DNA of 64,000 nt from Roseburia zhanii (GCF_014287635.1 NZ_JACOPH010000001.1:434001-498000), one strand, 5' to 3'. Shown: positions 8,685 through 17,554, numbered from the stretch's first letter. The notes: a model not told the origin generated them from the letters alone. Translations and numbers: made by a program.

Positions 8685-9986
8685 ATGCACAGAGAAAATT
8701 TTTTAAAAAAAGCAGGGATTTTTTTTCTTACCGCATGTATGCTCATAAGTTCTCCGGCTATGGTGTCGGCAGATTCCTTAAAGGATGCAAAGCAGGAAAA
8801 AGAAAACTTAGAGAATGCTTTGAATGAAGCAAAAGAATTAGTGAGTGATCTTAAAGATTCAAAGTCGGATATCAAGTCAAAAGTAACACAGTTAGATGCG
8901 AAACTGACAAAGATATCGACAGATATCACGAATTTGGAAGCACAGTTAGAAACAAAAAATACAGAGATCTCCGACACAAAAGAAGTTTTGGCACAGGCAA
9001 AAGAAGACGAACGTACACAGTATAAGAACATGAAAGTCCGCATACAGTATATGTATGAGAACAGCAGGACTTCGTATGTGGAACAGCTGATCTCGGCAGG
9101 AAGTTTTTCAGAGTTTATCAGTATTGTAGAATACATACGTGAAATGTCAGCTTATGACAGGGCAATGTTAGAAAAATACCAGAAGGCACAGGAGTCTGTT
9201 ACTGTTGCAAAAGAAGAACTCGAAAAAGAAAAAAGCGAGTTAGAGGAGATGCAAAAGCAGGTAGAAGAAGAAAAACAGGCAGTCCAGACACTTCTTAGCG
9301 CAAAAGAATCAGAACTCGTATCGGTCAATCAGGATTTAAAAGAAGCAAGCAGTCAGGCAGATGCCTATGCAGCAGAGATCGAAGCACAGAATGATATCAT
9401 AGCACAGATACAGCAGGCAGAAGCGGCTAAAAAGGCTGCCAGGGAAAAAGCCAAAGCAGAAGCAGAAGCGAAGGCAAAAGCCGAGGCAGAGGCAAAAGCT
9501 AAAGCGGAGCAGGAAAATACTACAGAAATGCCAGGCGAAGAAGAAACGGAGAGTACATCAGAAGAACCACTCCCGGAAGATACTTACAATGGAGGTGCAT
9601 TTAGCTGGCCGTGTCCGTCAAGTACCCGTGTGACGAGTGAATATGGACAGAGGATCTCTCCGACAGCAGGTGCTTCATCGAACCATAAGGGCATTGATAT
9701 CGGGGCTTCTTATGGAGCAGATATTGTGGCAGCAGCAGATGGAACAGTCGTTTTTTCCGGTTACAGTAATACCGGCGGCAATTATGTGATGATCGATCAT
9801 GGCGGCAGCCTTTATACAGTATATATGCACGCATCTTCCCTTTGCGTGGAGAAAGGTGCCACTGTAACAAGAGGCCAGGTGATCGCAAAAGTAGGAAGTA
9901 CCGGTATCTCTACAGGAAACCACCTGCATTTTGGCGTGTCCTTAAATGGCAGTTATGTAAGCCCATGGAATTATTTAAGTAAATAA
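8685..9986 (+). CDS. Secreted coiled-coil M23 peptidase (EnvC/PcsB-like hydrolase)
   Basis: 433 residues from the ATG at 8685, which has GGAG 6 bases upstream; an in-frame GTG at 8673 overlaps that site and is less likely. There is a signal peptide (cleavage near SPAMVSAD). A long coiled coil (about 28-285, ending in an Ala/Lys/Glu-rich stretch) leads through an acidic linker to a LytM/M23 domain (about 305-433) with the zinc ligands in NHKGIDIG (H334, D338) and GNHLHFG (H413, H415). It probably cuts peptidoglycan peptides under FtsEX control; position and architecture match EnvC/PcsB-type partners. Confidence 0.92.
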   Translation: MHRENFLKKAGIFFLTACMLISSPAMVSADSLKDAKQEKENLENALNEAKELVSDLKDSKSDIKSKVTQLDAKLTKISTDITNLEAQLETKNTEISDTKEVLAQAKEDERTQYKNMKVRIQYMYENSRTSYVEQLISAGSFSEFISIVEYIREMSAYDRAMLEKYQKAQESVTVAKEELEKEKSELEEMQKQVEEEKQAVQTLLSAKESELVSVNQDLKEASSQADAYAAEIEAQNDIIAQIQQAEAAKKAAREKAKAEAEAKAKAEAEAKAKAEQENTTEMPGEEETESTSEEPLPEDTYNGGAFSWPCPSSTRVTSEYGQRISPTAGASSNHKGIDIGASYGADIVAAADGTVVFSGYSNTGGNYVMIDHGGSLYTVYMHASSLCVEKGATVTRGQVIAKVGSTGISTGNHLHFGVSLNGSYVSPWNYLSK

Positions 9987-9988
9987 GC

Positions 9989-10180
9989 AGCTATTCAGAA
10001 CCCTTGCGAAGCATAAAAACGGATACGTCATGCTTGCATGTAAGTAGCAGTTTTTATGCTTCGCAAGGTGGCTCGAATAGAGCCACCACCCATATATGAG
10101 CAAAATAGCTGCAACGCAGCGGTAAAGCACGATTTATCGTGCGGTTTTGCGAATATATGAGTGGGGTTCTGAATAGTAAC
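9989..10180. repeat. Palindromic intergenic element with CTATTCAGAACCC ends
   Basis: CTATTCAGAACCC at 9991-10003 is matched in reverse complement at 10164-10176, and the right end closes with GTAAC (10176-10180). Inside is a perfect 19-bp inverted repeat (10002-10020 with 10050-10068), then smaller hairpins GGTGGCTC/GAGCCACC, GCTGC/GCAGC and GCACGA/TCGTGC. Its ends resemble those of the 143-base elements at 17371 and 36883. No reading frame is present. It looks like a non-autonomous mobile or structured repeat and fills most of the 303-base gap between the M23 and S41 genes. Confidence 0.75.
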
Positions 10181-10206
10181 CCAAATAAATGTATCATAGA
10201 AAACTC

Positions 10207-10228
10207 CCTGTCAGAAAATGACAGGGAA
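10207..10228 (+). terminator. Hairpin CCCTGTCA-TGACAGGG before the S41 gene
   Basis: CCCTGTCA and TGACAGGG form a perfect 8-bp stem. The trailing sequence AATTTCT is only weakly T-rich, so termination would be inefficient. It may separate the M23 and S41 transcripts or act as an mRNA processing or stability hairpin. Confidence 0.45.
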
Positions 10229-10289
10229 TTTCTGCATAGATAGAAAAAGAGATCTGCACAGTATGGCAATCAGAAAGGATCAGACAGAA

Positions 10290-11570
10290 ATGGAAAATCA
10301 GGAAATGAACAGTGAAGAGAAAGTAACTTTAGAACCACAAAAAAGGAGCGGATTTGTAAAAGGACTGCTCACCGGGATTCTTGCGACAGCTGCAGTAGGA
10401 ATGGTGGCACTTGTGATCATCGTAAGTGTAGGCGGGAATACACTGCAGATAGGCACAAAGGCTGACAGCAAAGATAACGGCAGTATCTTAACTGCAGACG
10501 TACAGAAAAAACTCAATGAGCTGATGGGTTATATCAATCTGTATTTTTATGATGATATCGATAAAGATAAACTTGCGCAGGGAATGTATGCAGGACTCTT
10601 AGAAGGATTAGATGATAAATATACAGAGTATTATACACCGGAAGAATTTGAAAATTTACAGATTTCTGCAACACAGAATTATTGCGGGATCGGTGCAGTG
10701 CTTTCACAGGATAAAGACTCCATGCAGGTCACAGCTACACATATCTATGAGGGTTCTCCGGCAGAAGATGCAGGCTTAAAAGACGGTGATGTGATTGCCT
10801 ATGTAGATGAGATTGAGGCATCTAGTATAGAACTGACAGAATTAGTCACACATATCCGCGGGGAAGAAGGAACGACCGTACATTTAAAAGTATACAGAGA
10901 AGGCGAAAGCGATTATGTAGAAATGGACGTCAAACGGGAAAATATCGATCTGCCGACCATTGAACATAAAATGTTAGAAGGAAATATCGGCTATATCCAT
11001 ATCGTAGATTTTGGTGCACCGACAGTAGAACAGTTTGAAGCGGCAGTAGATGACTTAAATGCACAGGGCATGAAAGCGATGATCTTAGATGTCCGCGACA
11101 ATCCGGGTGGAATGATCACAGCAGTTACCGGAATCCTAGACGATATCCTTCCGGAAGGAACGGTCGTATATACACAGGATAAATATGGAAAACGTCAGGA
11201 TTATACATCCGATGATGAAAAGCAGATGGATCTGCCGATTGCAGTCTTAGTCAATGGAAACAGCGCAAGTGCTTCTGAGATTTTAGCAGGTGCGATCCGG
11301 GATTTTGAGTACGGAACACTGATCGGTACCACGACTTACGGAAAAGGTGTCGTACAGACGATCATCACCTTAGAAGATGGAGATGCGATCAAACTGACCA
11401 CAGCGAAATATTTTACGCCAAATGGGGAAAATATTCATGGAACAGGTATCGATCCTGATATTGAATTAGAATATGAATATACAGGCGATGCAGATGAAAC
11501 CTATGATGAGATGCATGACAATCAGATAGAGAAAGCAATCGAAGTATTGAACAAGGAGATCACAGAGTAA
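10290..11570 (+). CDS. S41 carboxy-terminal processing protease (CtpA-like)
   Basis: About 426 residues. One N-terminal membrane anchor (about 20-45), then a PDZ domain (about 90-175, GSPAEDAGLKDGDVI) and an S41 protease core with the Ser/Lys dyad in SASASEILAGAI and TYGKGVVQ, 25 residues apart as in Prc/CtpB. It acts outside the membrane and often trims wall hydrolases or stress proteins. ATG 10290 has AAAGGA 10 bases upstream; ATG 10263 in the same frame adds 9 residues and is a possible alternative. VanZ follows after 3 bases. Confidence 0.92.
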   Translation: MENQEMNSEEKVTLEPQKRSGFVKGLLTGILATAAVGMVALVIIVSVGGNTLQIGTKADSKDNGSILTADVQKKLNELMGYINLYFYDDIDKDKLAQGMYAGLLEGLDDKYTEYYTPEEFENLQISATQNYCGIGAVLSQDKDSMQVTATHIYEGSPAEDAGLKDGDVIAYVDEIEASSIELTELVTHIRGEEGTTVHLKVYREGESDYVEMDVKRENIDLPTIEHKMLEGNIGYIHIVDFGAPTVEQFEAAVDDLNAQGMKAMILDVRDNPGGMITAVTGILDDILPEGTVVYTQDKYGKRQDYTSDDEKQMDLPIAVLVNGNSASASEILAGAIRDFEYGTLIGTTTYGKGVVQTIITLEDGDAIKLTTAKYFTPNGENIHGTGIDPDIELEYEYTGDADETYDEMHDNQIEKAIEVLNKEITE

Positions 11571-11573
11571 ATT

Positions 11574-12059
11574 ATGAATTTCAAAAGAATCCTATGGCTT
11601 GCAGCGGCAGTTTTGTGGATGGCAGTCATATTTTCCTTTTCAAACCAGAAAGCAGCCGCATCAAGCGAGATCAGCGGCTCTTTAAGCAGCCGCGTGATTG
11701 GGGAAGTTGATCAGGTATTTCACTTACACTGGCAGGAATCAGAGATAAAAACTTATGCACAATGGATAGAACATCCGATCCGTAAAGCGGCACATATGAC
11801 GGAGTATGCCATTTTAGCGGTACTGCTGTCAGGAAATTTTATGCAGTATGAAGCACTGAAACGAAAATGTTTTTTGTGGGCATTTTTAGGGACGGCAGGC
11901 TATGCTGCGACAGATGAATTTCATCAGTTGTTCATCGAAGGGCGTTCCGGTGAGTTTAAAGATGTCTGCATTGACAGCCTTGGCGGACTGATCGGTCTGA
12001 TTTTGGCATATGCTGTCATATTTTGGTGGAAAAAAAGAAGAAAGAATGATAGAGTATAA
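11574..12059 (+). CDS. VanZ family protein
   Basis: 161 residues with about four membrane segments. The signature HPIRKAAHMTEYAILAVLL (about 64-82) and the late DEFHQLFIEGRSGEFKDVCIDSLGG block (about 115-139) are typical of the VanZ-like family. VanZ itself gives low-level teicoplanin resistance; most relatives have no assigned role. It starts 3 bases after the S41 stop and so shares its transcript. Confidence 0.88.
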   Translation: MNFKRILWLAAAVLWMAVIFSFSNQKAAASSEISGSLSSRVIGEVDQVFHLHWQESEIKTYAQWIEHPIRKAAHMTEYAILAVLLSGNFMQYEALKRKCFLWAFLGTAGYAATDEFHQLFIEGRSGEFKDVCIDSLGGLIGLILAYAVIFWWKKRRKNDRV

Positions 12060-12094
12060 TATATACGAACAAAGAACAGAAAGAGGTGAAATTA

Positions 12095-13232
12095 GTGGTA
12101 GAGTTAGACGGATTCAAATATACCTTGAATACTTATAGAGAACCATTAGTGGAAGTGAGGGATTCACTTTGACTTAGCTGCAAAAGAGCAGCGGATACAG
12201 GAGTTAGAACGGGAAATGGAAGCTCCTGATTTCTGGGATTCGGTAGAAGTATCCCAGCAGAAGATGAAAGAATTAAAAAGCCTTAAGGATGATGTGGCTA
12301 CTTTTTCAAAATTACAAGAACAGTTTGACGATATTGAAACACTGATCGAAATGGCAAATGAGGAAAATGATACTTCCTTAGTGCCGGAAGTAGAATCAGA
12401 ATTAGCAGAATTTGAAGAAACCTTTGAAGGCATCCGCATGAAAACATTATTATCAGGCGAATACGATAAAGATAATGCGATCATGTCCTTACATGCAGGA
12501 GCAGGCGGAACAGAATCCTGCGACTGGGCAGCCATGCTCTATCGTATGTTTACCCGCTTCGCATCGGATAAAGGATTTACTGTGGAAGTCTTAGATTCCC
12601 TGGATGGAGATGAAGCGGGGATCAAATCCATCACTTTTCAGGTGAATGGAGAAAATGCCTATGGTTATCTCAAATCCGAAAAAGGAGTACACCGGTTAGT
12701 GCGTATCTCTCCGTTTAATGCAGCGGGAAAACGACAGACTTCCTTTGTATCCTGCGATGTCATGCCGGATATCGAGGAAGATTTAGATATTGAGATCAAC
12801 GATGATGATATCAGGATCGATACTTACCGTTCGAGCGGAGCTGGAGGACAGCATATCAATAAAACATCATCTGCGATCCGAATCACACATTTCCCGACCG
12901 GAATCGTCGTACAGTGCCAGAATGAGCGTTCCCAGCATATGAACAAAGATAAAGCCATGCAGATGTTAAAAGCAAAGCTGTATCTGTTAAAGCAGGAAGA
13001 AAATGCAAAGAAGGCAGCCGGTATCCGTGGTGAAGTGACAGAGATCGGCTGGGGAAACCAGATCCGTTCCTACGTCATGCAGCCGTATACGATGGTCAAA
13101 GACCACCGTACCGGAGTGGAAACAGGAAATGTAGACAGAGTCTTAGATGGTAAATTAGATATTTTTATCAATGGATATTTAAAATGGCTCTCCCTTGGCT
13201 GTCCTGAGAATATGGGAGGCAGTGATGAATAA
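12095..13232 (+). CDS. prfB: Peptide chain release factor 2, expressed by +1 frameshift
   Basis: RF2 releases peptides at UGA and UAA. The gene is in two frames: GTG at 12095 (AGAGGTGA 5 bases upstream) reads 25 codons to CTT followed by in-frame TGA at 12170-12172; slipping one base at CTTTGAC continues from GAC at 12171 to the stop at 13232, about 378 residues. Seen in the product: the codon-recognition tripeptide SPF in RISPFNAAG and the catalytic GGQ in SGAGGQHINK. An AGGG lies 5 bases before CTT, matching the internal Shine-Dalgarno of known sites. Join: 12095..12169, 12171..13232. Confidence 0.97.
12157..12173 (+). promoter_or_regulatory. prfB programmed frameshift site
   Basis: AGGGATTCACTTTGAC: a Shine-Dalgarno-like AGGG, then the slippery CUU before UGA C, the standard autoregulatory RF2 frameshift signal. 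When RF2 is scarce the ribosome pauses at UGA and shifts +1. Confidence 0.93.
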
Positions 13233-13983
13233 ACTGACCGTTGTGGTGATCGTGCTTTTTGCAATAGCCGCAGCAGCATATATCATTTACCGCATTGTAA
13301 AAGCAAAATTAAGAGAGTTATCAAGAGCAGCATTTGGAACGGATTCTTTTGCAGAGGGCTGGAAGAGACAGACCGAGGAGTTAGCGGCAACACCAAAATC
13401 CGTTTCAGGAATGACAAAGATCTATGCACCGAAGATACAGCGGGATTTTCCGGATTTTAATATCGAAGAATTTAAGAATATGGCAGAAAATATGCTGATA
13501 TCCGCATTGATGGCAATTTCAGCCGGTCAGGATACCCTGTTAAAAGACGGTGCAGAGGAGATCAGATGGCAGGTGGATAATCGGATTGCGGATAATAAGC
13601 AGTCCGGGATACGGGAAGTCTATGAGAGGATCAAGATCCATCAGACCGAGATCACAGCCTATCAGAAAAAACAGGGTACGTGCATGATCACATTTCAGAG
13701 TGCCGTAGAATATCTCTTTTATAAAGAGAAAGACGGTACGCTGACCGAAGGGGATAAAAACCATCTGACACAGACAAAGTATAATATCGAACTGATGTAT
13801 ATACAGGATGTGCAGATGACAGGAGAACAGACAGCAACAGGAACTACCTGCCCGAACTGCGGAGCACCGATCACAAATCTAGGTGCAATGTACTGTGAAT
13901 ATTGCGGACTGGCAGTTACGGCAGTCAATGTAAAAGTCTGGAAATTGCATCAGTTTTATGAAGTGAAGCAGCAAAGGATTTAA
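13225..13983 (+). CDS. Membrane-anchored protein with C-terminal zinc ribbon
   Basis: 252 residues. ATG 13225 overlaps the prfB end by 8 bases and has GGGAGG 5 bases before it. One N-terminal membrane segment (about 3-23) precedes a soluble region (about 60-200) whose helix/sheet pattern resembles Tim44-like domains, though I am not certain. A zinc ribbon, CPNCGAPITNL...YCEYCGLA, lies at about 209-231. It opens a run of four genes that share zinc ribbons and ends 34 bases before the SPFH gene, so it probably works with them. Its exact role is unknown. Confidence 0.75.
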   Translation: MNKLTVVVIVLFAIAAAAYIIYRIVKAKLRELSRAAFGTDSFAEGWKRQTEELAATPKSVSGMTKIYAPKIQRDFPDFNIEEFKNMAENMLISALMAISAGQDTLLKDGAEEIRWQVDNRIADNKQSGIREVYERIKIHQTEITAYQKKQGTCMITFQSAVEYLFYKEKDGTLTEGDKNHLTQTKYNIELMYIQDVQMTGEQTATGTTCPNCGAPITNLGAMYCEYCGLAVTAVNVKVWKLHQFYEVKQQRI

Positions 13984-14017
13984 AAAATAAGGAAGATATA
14001 TTAAAGGAGGAAGTGTT

Positions 14018-15307
14018 ATGGGTATTATCAGAGCGGCAGCACAGGCAGTCGGAGGATCGTTAGCAGATCAGTGGTTAGAGGTATATGAACCGGATGATAT
14101 GGGAGATCAGACAGTCTTTACATCAGGTGTGAAGATCCGTAAAGGACAGAATACAAAGGGGACAGACCAGACCGTATCAAATGGTTCGATCATCCATGTA
14201 TATGACAATCAGATGATGCTGTTAGTAGATGGTGGAAAGGTTGTAGACTATACCGCAGAGCCGGGATATTACAAAGTCGACAATTCATCACTGCCGTCAT
14301 TATTTAACGGACAGTTAAAAGAAAGCGTAAAAGAAACTTTTTCACGTATCAAGTTCGGCGGTGCAACACCGACATTACAGAAAGTTTTTTATATCAATTT
14401 ACAGGAAATCAAGGGTATCAAGTTTGGAACCAGAAATCCGGTAAATTATTTCGACAGTTTCTATAATGCAGAACTGTTTTTACGTGCACATGGTACATAT
14501 TCGATCCGTATTACAGATCCGTTGTTATTCTATAAAGAAGTCGTTCCAAGAAATGCAGATCATGTAGAGATCTCTGATGTCAATGAGCAGTATATGGCAG
14601 AGTTCTTAGAGGCATTACAGGCATCGATCAACCAGATGTCCGCAGATGGCATCCGTATTTCTTATGTACCTTCTAAGGGACGTGAGTTAAGCAAATATAT
14701 GGCAGATACCTTAGATGAGGACTGGAACAACATGCGTGGTATGGAGATACAGGCAGTTGGTATTGCAAGTATTTCCTATGATGAAGAATCCCAGAAGATG
14801 ATCCAGATGCGTAATCAGGGTGCAATGTTATCAGATCCGACCGTACGTGAGGGTTATGTGCAGGGAGCAATGGCAAGAGGTTTAGAAGCAGCCGGTTCTA
14901 ATGCAAATGGCAGCATGGCAGGATTTATGGGCATGGGTGTCGGTATGCAGGCAGCAGGCGGCATGATGGGCAATGCTTCACAGGTGAATTTAGCACAGAT
15001 GCAGATGCAGCAGCAGGCAGCACAGAACGCACAGGCACAGGCAGCCGCAAATACAGGTACGCAGCAGGCAGCACCACAGGGAGGCTGGACTTGTGAATGT
15101 GGAGCAGTCAATACCGGAAAATTCTGCAGCGAATGTGGAAAGAGCAAACCGGAAGATAGTACATGGACTTGCGAATGTGGAGCAGTCAATACCGGAAAAT
15201 TCTGTAGTGAATGTGGAAAACCAAAGCCGGCAGGCAAATGGGTGTGTAAATGTGGGGCAGAAAACACCGGAAGATTCTGTAGTGAGTGTGGAAGTCCCAG
15301 AGCATAA
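14018..15307 (+). CDS. SPFH-domain protein with three C-terminal zinc ribbons (YdjI-like)
   Basis: 429 residues. The first 290 resemble the SPFH/virion-core-like family of B. subtilis YdjI (LADQWLEVYEP..., then FYINLQEIKGIKFGTRNPV and VEISDVNEQYMAEFLEALQ). A low-complexity Met/Gln/Ala linker (about 290-355) leads to three tandem zinc ribbons of form CxCGAxNTGxFCxECG (from about 358 to 429). In B. subtilis YdjI works with YdjG and YdjH in recruiting PspA to the membrane; homologues of those two follow here. AAAGGAGG precedes the ATG. Confidence 0.85.
   Translation: MGIIRAAAQAVGGSLADQWLEVYEPDDMGDQTVFTSGVKIRKGQNTKGTDQTVSNGSIIHVYDNQMMLLVDGGKVVDYTAEPGYYKVDNSSLPSLFNGQLKESVKETFSRIKFGGATPTLQKVFYINLQEIKGIKFGTRNPVNYFDSFYNAELFLRAHGTYSIRITDPLLFYKEVVPRNADHVEISDVNEQYMAEFLEALQASINQMSADGIRISYVPSKGRELSKYMADTLDEDWNNMRGMEIQAVGIASISYDEESQKMIQMRNQGAMLSDPTVREGYVQGAMARGLEAAGSNANGSMAGFMGMGVGMQAAGGMMGNASQVNLAQMQMQQQAAQNAQAQAAANTGTQQAAPQGGWTCECGAVNTGKFCSECGKSKPEDSTWTCECGAVNTGKFCSECGKPKPAGKWVCKCGAENTGRFCSECGSPRA
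15086..15304 (+). repeat. Tandem zinc-ribbon coding repeat, three units
   Basis: Units begin at 15086, 15164 and 15239 (steps of 78 and 75 bases). Each codes W-x-C-x-CGA-x-NTG-x-FCSECG. Units one and two are almost identical in DNA over more than 50 bases; the third is more divergent. This points to a fairly recent in-gene duplication. Confidence 0.9.
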
Positions 15308-15327
15308 CAGAAAATAAGGAGGAGAGC

Positions 15328-16425
15328 ATGTCAGTTATCAGCTATAAGTGTCCGAACTGTGATGGAGAACTCATATTTGATCCAAAGACACAGAAGTATA
15401 AATGTGAATATTGTTTTTCCCTGTTTTCACAGGAAGAATTAGAAGCAATGACACCGGCAGAAGGAGTCGAGCAGAAGGCAGACAATACAGGGGAAGAACA
15501 GTCCGCAAATGATCAGAATACAGATGCAGGGAAAGCAGGTGCACAAGAGGCAGAAGGTGTTATCTATACCTGCCCCAGCTGTGGAGCAGAGATCGTAACC
15601 GATGCGACAACAGCCGCTACATTCTGTTATTACTGCCACAATCCGGTCGTATTAGGCGGAAGATTAAGCGGAGAATATCTGCCGGATAAAGTCATACCGT
15701 TCTCAATCGAAAAGAAAGAGGCACAGAAACAGTTTTATGACTATCTAAGCAAAAAGAAATTTATTCCGAAGGCATTTTTTAACAAAAAACAGATGGAACA
15801 TTTATCTGGTGTCTACTTCCCATACTGGATCTATGATATTTCCTTAAGAGGAAAATTAAAGGCAAAAGCTACAAAGACACGCATCTGGAGAGATCACGAT
15901 ACAGAATTTACAGAAACGAAATTCTATGAGATCGAACGTGAGGGAAAGATGGAATTTAAGGATATGACAGAAAATGCCTTAAAAAAGGCAAACCGTGTCC
16001 TTGCAGAAGGTATACTGCCATATCGTATGGAAGAAAGCAAGCCATTCCATATGGGATTCCTTTCCGGTTTTTTAGCAGAGAAGCGAGATATTGCCAAAAG
16101 CGAAGTGGAAGAAACTTTCCGAAGTGAAGCAAAAGAGTATGCCACGAATATGCTCCGGGAAAGTGTAAGCGGATATGAAACTGTGACAGACCAGAAAAAC
16201 AGCTTTTCAAACCGCAAGGAAACATTTTCCTATACATTACTTCCGGTTTGGACACTGACCTATCCGGGAAAAGACGGAAAGACATATTACTATTCCATGA
16301 ATGCACAGACAGGTAAAGTCTGCGGAAAACTTCCGATCGATTATCGCAAGCTGCGTTTCACAGCATTTGGAACGGTTGCGGTCATATTGCTTGTGGGATT
16401 GTTAGGGGGGTATTTCATATGGTAA
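15328..16425 (+). CDS. YdjG-like zinc-ribbon membrane protein
   Basis: 365 residues from ATG 15328, preceded by AAGGAGGAGAG. There are two zinc-binding pairs: YKCPNCDGELIFD...YKCEYCFS (about 6-33) and YTCPSCGAEIV...TFCYYCHN (about 80-108), of the TFIIB zinc-ribbon type. A central domain (KVIPFSIEKKEAQKQFYDYL, GVYFPYWIYDI) leads to a single C-terminal membrane segment (about 343-364). This matches B. subtilis YdjG, which helps recruit PspA under envelope stress. It overlaps the next gene by 7 bases. Confidence 0.85.
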   Translation: MSVISYKCPNCDGELIFDPKTQKYKCEYCFSLFSQEELEAMTPAEGVEQKADNTGEEQSANDQNTDAGKAGAQEAEGVIYTCPSCGAEIVTDATTAATFCYYCHNPVVLGGRLSGEYLPDKVIPFSIEKKEAQKQFYDYLSKKKFIPKAFFNKKQMEHLSGVYFPYWIYDISLRGKLKAKATKTRIWRDHDTEFTETKFYEIEREGKMEFKDMTENALKKANRVLAEGILPYRMEESKPFHMGFLSGFLAEKRDIAKSEVEETFRSEAKEYATNMLRESVSGYETVTDQKNSFSNRKETFSYTLLPVWTLTYPGKDGKTYYYSMNAQTGKVCGKLPIDYRKLRFTAFGTVAVILLVGLLGGYFIW

Positions 16426-17273
16426 GAGAATGTATCAGCTTAAAAAGGATCATATGCCAGATTGGTGTGTTCCTGCTCGTATTTTTAGCAGGAGCAGGAA
16501 ATATACCAGCAGAGGAAACCTCAGAAGATGCCGCAGTCACTGTTGCAGATGATGCAGGTCTTCTGATGGAAGAAGAAGCAGACTGGTTAAAGAGTACCGC
16601 AGAAGAATTATCGCAAAAAAGCGGCTGGAATGTTGTCGTTGCAACCTGTGATGATGCAGGCGGAAAAAGTGCACAGACAGTATGTGAAGATTATTTTAAT
16701 GAATATACCGCAGGTAATAATGGGATCAGCTGTCTGGTAGATATGGATAATCGGGAGATCTACATTGCTACAGCCGGCATGGCACAGTATTATCTGAATG
16801 ATGACACAGTTGATTATATCCTCGATGAGGCATATGAGGCTGTATCGGAAGAAGATTATGCACAGTGTCTGTATCTGATGGTTTTACGGAGCAGTGAAGC
16901 CTATGATGATGGAATACCGGATAATGCTACGATCTATAATGTAGATACCGGAGAAACGACAGTCTACAGAAAATTGACGTTCTGGGAGTTTTTAACGACC
17001 TTTTTATTAGCGTTGATCGTTGGTGGAACGATTTATGGAGTGATTAAAGCGAAATACCATTTAAAATGGGGAACATATGAATATGATTTCCATAAATCAG
17101 GAAGCATCGACCTTAAGACAAAGGAAGATCGTTTTGTTAATCAGGTGGTAACGCACCGGAAGATCCCAAAAGAGACACCACCACCGGCTTCCTCAGGCGG
17201 AGGCAGCAACCAGACAACCGTACATAATGGTTCCGGCGGCAGAAGCTTTGGCGGTGGTGGACGTAAGTTCTAA
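16419..17273 (+). CDS. TPM-domain membrane protein (YdjH-like)
   Basis: 284 residues: signal peptide (about 1-28), extracytoplasmic TPM domain (about 35-170; VADDAGLLMEEEADWL and GWNVVVATCDDAGGKSAQ are typical), one membrane segment (about 188-208) and a cytoplasmic tail ending in glycine-rich SGGRSFGGGGRKF. The same layout is found in B. subtilis YdjH and in YgcG-type proteins. TPM proteins are linked to membrane stress and photosystem repair; some have phosphatase activity. The 7-base overlap with the YdjG-like gene implies coupled translation. Confidence 0.88.
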   Translation: MVRECISLKRIICQIGVFLLVFLAGAGNIPAEETSEDAAVTVADDAGLLMEEEADWLKSTAEELSQKSGWNVVVATCDDAGGKSAQTVCEDYFNEYTAGNNGISCLVDMDNREIYIATAGMAQYYLNDDTVDYILDEAYEAVSEEDYAQCLYLMVLRSSEAYDDGIPDNATIYNVDTGETTVYRKLTFWEFLTTFLLALIVGGTIYGVIKAKYHLKWGTYEYDFHKSGSIDLKTKEDRFVNQVVTHRKIPKETPPPASSGGGSNQTTVHNGSGGRSFGGGGRKF

Positions 17274-17318
17274 ATAAAAAGAATAAAAAATGTGATCCTG
17301 TGATGGGTTATGTGATTG

Positions 17319-17368
17319 ATAAACTGTTCGGGTGTCCTGAAACATTAGAGGACATCCGGACAGTTTAT
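17319..17368 (+). terminator. Terminator after the YdjH-like gene
   Basis: ATAAACTGTTCGGGTGTCC pairs with GGACATCCGGACAGTTTAT, a 19-bp stem with two mismatches around a 12-base loop. Only a short T tract (TTTG) follows. It marks the end of the prfB-to-TPM cluster. The 370 bases to the next gene also hold a mobile-type repeat and a promoter. Confidence 0.75.
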
Positions 17369-17370
17369 TT

Positions 17371-17513
17371 GTTACTGTTCAGACAGCACCTAAACACCTT
17401 GCTGTTTAGGTGCGTATGACCGTGATTCGGGCGTGAGCAGCCCCCCTTTTGCGCAGCAAAATTTAAATGGGGCTGCGAAGTTGCAGTTCGCAGGGATACC
17501 TGTGAACTGTAGC
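17371..17513 (+). mobile_element. 143-base MITE-like element, copy 1
   Basis: Begins GTTACTGTTCAGACAG and ends CACAG/CTGTGAACTGTAGC, giving inverted ends GTTACTGTTCA / GTTACAGTTCA (the last bases slightly changed). Inside are hairpins CACCTAAACA/TGTTTAGGTG and GCAGCCCC/GGGGCTGC around TTTGC/GCAAA. Aligned with the reverse complement of 36883-37025 it differs at about three positions. It encodes no protein. Size, inverted ends and near-identity between copies indicate a non-autonomous transposable element; no transposase is in the window. It is inserted just after a terminator. Confidence 0.88.
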
Positions 17514-17554
17514 ACTTTATTTACTGAAAATACATCATTTTGCTACAAAAGCGG

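Noticed and set aside
12164..12535. 123-codon antisense frame across prfB
   Set aside because: Ser-rich shadow of the Glu-rich RF2 N-terminus, no independent support.
12216..13232. RF2 as a plain 338-residue gene starting at ATG 12216
   Set aside because: The true N-terminus is encoded in another frame from GTG 12095 and joined by the CTTTGAC frameshift.
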